36,271 bases of DNA, from NCBI GenBank assembly GCA_036374795.1, contig DASUTC010000321.1:1-36271 (forward strand), read 5' to 3'. This document shows positions 35,088-36,271 of the stretch, in pieces; the first letter of the stretch is position 1; the number at the start of each line of letters is the position of its first letter. Position numbers and translations under genes: made by a program. Under the pieces are notes generated by a model. That model saw only the letters and a list, made by a program, of their open reading frames with translations. It ran no database searches and was not told where the DNA came from. Source of the DNA: Herpetosiphonaceae bacterium. Lineage in GTDB: Bacteria > Chloroflexota > Chloroflexia > Chloroflexales > Kallotenuaceae.

Positions 35088-36271
35088 AGCGCGCCTTCTT
35101 CCGCCGATTCGTCGTCAGCCGCTGATCCACTGGCGTCCTGCGCCAGCCAGCGCATCCTTTCGATCATGGCGGCTACGCCGGAAACGGTAGGTGCGGCAAA
35201 CAGGTACCGGATTGGCAGGTCAACCTGGAACATGTCGCGTAGTCGGGCGATCACCTGGGTAGCCAGCAGCGAGTGTCCGCCAAGATCGAAGAAGTTGTCG
35301 TCGATGCCCACCTGTTCCAGCTTCAACACACTCCGCCAGATCGACGCGACCTGCTGCTCCGTGGGCGTGCGCGGCTCCGCGAAGGCGTCGTTCAGGTTAG
35401 GCCGTGTCTGATCGGGAGCGGGCAGGGCGCGGCGATTGACCTTGCCACCTGTAGTGAGTGGCAGCCGCTCAAGCGTTATAAACGCGGTGGGAATCATGTA
35501 GTCGGGGATCTTGGCAAGCAAGAAGCTGCGCAGCTCGCTGGTCGTTGGCGTGTGACCGTCGCGGGGAATGATATAGGCTACCAGCCGCTTGTCCGGGTAC
35601 CCGCTTGCGGGTGAGGTGTCTTCCCGTGCCACCACCACCGCATCGCTGACCGCCGGGCATTGATGCAGCGCCGCCTCGACTTCGCCCACTTCGACCCGGA
35701 AGCCCCGAATCTTCACCTGGTAGTCCACTCGCCCGAGGAATTCGAGCGTGCCGTCGGGCAGCCAGCGCACCAGATCGCCCGTGTGGTAGATTCTCGCTCC
35801 TGGCCTCTGGCTGAACGGGTCGGGAACAAAACGCTCCGCCGTGAGCGCAGGCCGATCCAGGTAGCCCCGCGCCAAGCCCGCCCCGCCGAGGCACAGCTCG
35901 CCCGGCACGCCCACCGGCACGAGCGCGAGGTGCTGATCCAGCACGTAGGCCGTCAGATTGCGGAGCGGACGACCGATCGGCACGTCACGGAAGCCGCGCT
36001 CCAGCGCTGTGGGCGGAATGGAGAACAGCGTCGCGATGATGGTGGATTCGGTAGGACCATAGGTGTTCACGAGCTGCACGTGTTCGTCGGCATGCTGCTG
36101 CCACAGAGCTACGCGCTCGGGATTGGCGCGATCCCCACCGAACGTCACTAATCGCAACGACGTCGGCAGCACCAGCGCATCGGCATCCATCTGCGCGACA
36201 AGCTCGTGCCAGAACGTGGTAGGCAAACTCAGCAGGCTGATCCGCCAGGCGGCGCAGGTGGCGAGAAACGT
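35084..36271 (-). CDS. NRPS-1 (5'-truncated by window): half A domain-PCP
   Basis: The frame is open to the window edge, giving 395 residues; an internal TTG at 36226 is not a real start. Visible: the second half of an adenylation domain (SLPTTFWHEL, VTFGGD, NTYGPTEST, GELCLGGAGLARGY, YHTGDLVRW, GRVDYQVKIRGFRVE, GGKVNRRALP) and a carrier protein with Ser334 in LGGHS. Pocket residues that can be read (S-T-G-T-I-I at the 278-331 positions) give no assignment. The C-terminal tail is acidic (DDESAEEGAL) and resembles that of NRPS-3 (DLYEAGEL); it should dock onto a TubC domain. It is ATGA-coupled to NRPS-2, so it feeds the module that ends this line. Confidence 0.9.
   Translation of the reverse strand, partial: TFLATCAAWRISLLSLPTTFWHELVAQMDADALVLPTSLRLVTFGGDRANPERVALWQQHADEHVQLVNTYGPTESTIIATLFSIPPTALERGFRDVPIGRPLRNLTAYVLDQHLALVPVGVPGELCLGGAGLARGYLDRPALTAERFVPDPFSQRPGARIYHTGDLVRWLPDGTLEFLGRVDYQVKIRGFRVEVGEVEAALHQCPAVSDAVVVAREDTSPASGYPDKRLVAYIIPRDGHTPTTSELRSFLLAKIPDYMIPTAFITLERLPLTTGGKVNRRALPAPDQTRPNLNDAFAEPRTPTEQQVASIWRSVLKLEQVGIDDNFFDLGGHSLLATQVIARLRDMFQVDLPIRYLFAAPTVSGVAAMIERMRWLAQDASGSAADDESAEEGAL

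Noticed and set aside
36224-36226. TTG start codon for NRPS-1
   Set aside because: It lies within a conserved adenylation-domain stretch (SLPTTFWHEL) and the frame stays open to the window edge.

Overview
The window is GC-rich bacterial DNA dominated by non-ribosomal peptide synthetase (NRPS) genes on the minus strand. The mix of very large NRPS genes, a C25 (gingipain-like) peptidase relic, an ABC-permease/M1-peptidase fusion, short AAC/GAAC-type repeats inside coding DNA and a leaderless-looking promoter would fit a filamentous Chloroflexota bacterium. No rRNA, tRNA or marker gene confirms this, so the taxonomy is inference only.

Layout. 1-1594 (+): a run of small proteins, including a pentapeptide-repeat protein and a 41-residue basic protein. 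1560-1988 (-): a small membrane protein with an in-frame, coding-like upstream extension. 2447-6942 (-): a two-gene ABC exporter operon whose permease is fused to an M1-type metallopeptidase. 7348-9942 (-): a membrane protein/regulator locus: small membrane protein, winged-helix regulator, frameshifted mini-gene, large membrane protein. It has a textbook sigma-70 promoter at one end and a 20-bp tandem repeat with -10-like boxes in the middle. 10584-36271 (-): the NRPS region.

NRPS region in transcription order (right to left). NRPS-1 (partial, half A-PCP, runs off the window) is ATGA-coupled to NRPS-2 (TubC docking-C-A-PCP-TE). After an accessory segment, NRPS-3 (C-A-PCP-C-A-PCP) is ATGA-coupled to NRPS-4 (TubC docking-C-A-PCP-sulfotransferase-C-A-PCP-TE). 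There are therefore two thioesterase-terminated assembly lines with very similar docking elements. Specificity codes read by eye: NRPS-2 aromatic-like (DAATIAAVC), NRPS-3 unassigned (DIWHYGFIN) then branched aliphatic (DAMFLGGTF), NRPS-4 threonine (DFWNIGMVH) then an unfamiliar acidic pocket (DINDLGIDI). No epimerase domain is visible. The most unusual element is a sulfotransferase domain built into NRPS-4 directly after the threonine carrier protein.

The accessory segment between the lines (about 25.8-30.9 kb) is a patchwork: a penicillin-acylase fragment fused in frame to the first residues of a condensation domain, an orphan Cys-containing ORF, a visibly AT-richer rifampin phosphotransferase gene (rph) with a Bacillota-style ribosome binding site, and a C25 peptidase fragment behind an intact-looking promoter. 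This looks like a recombination or insertion hot spot that may have split one larger NRPS locus.
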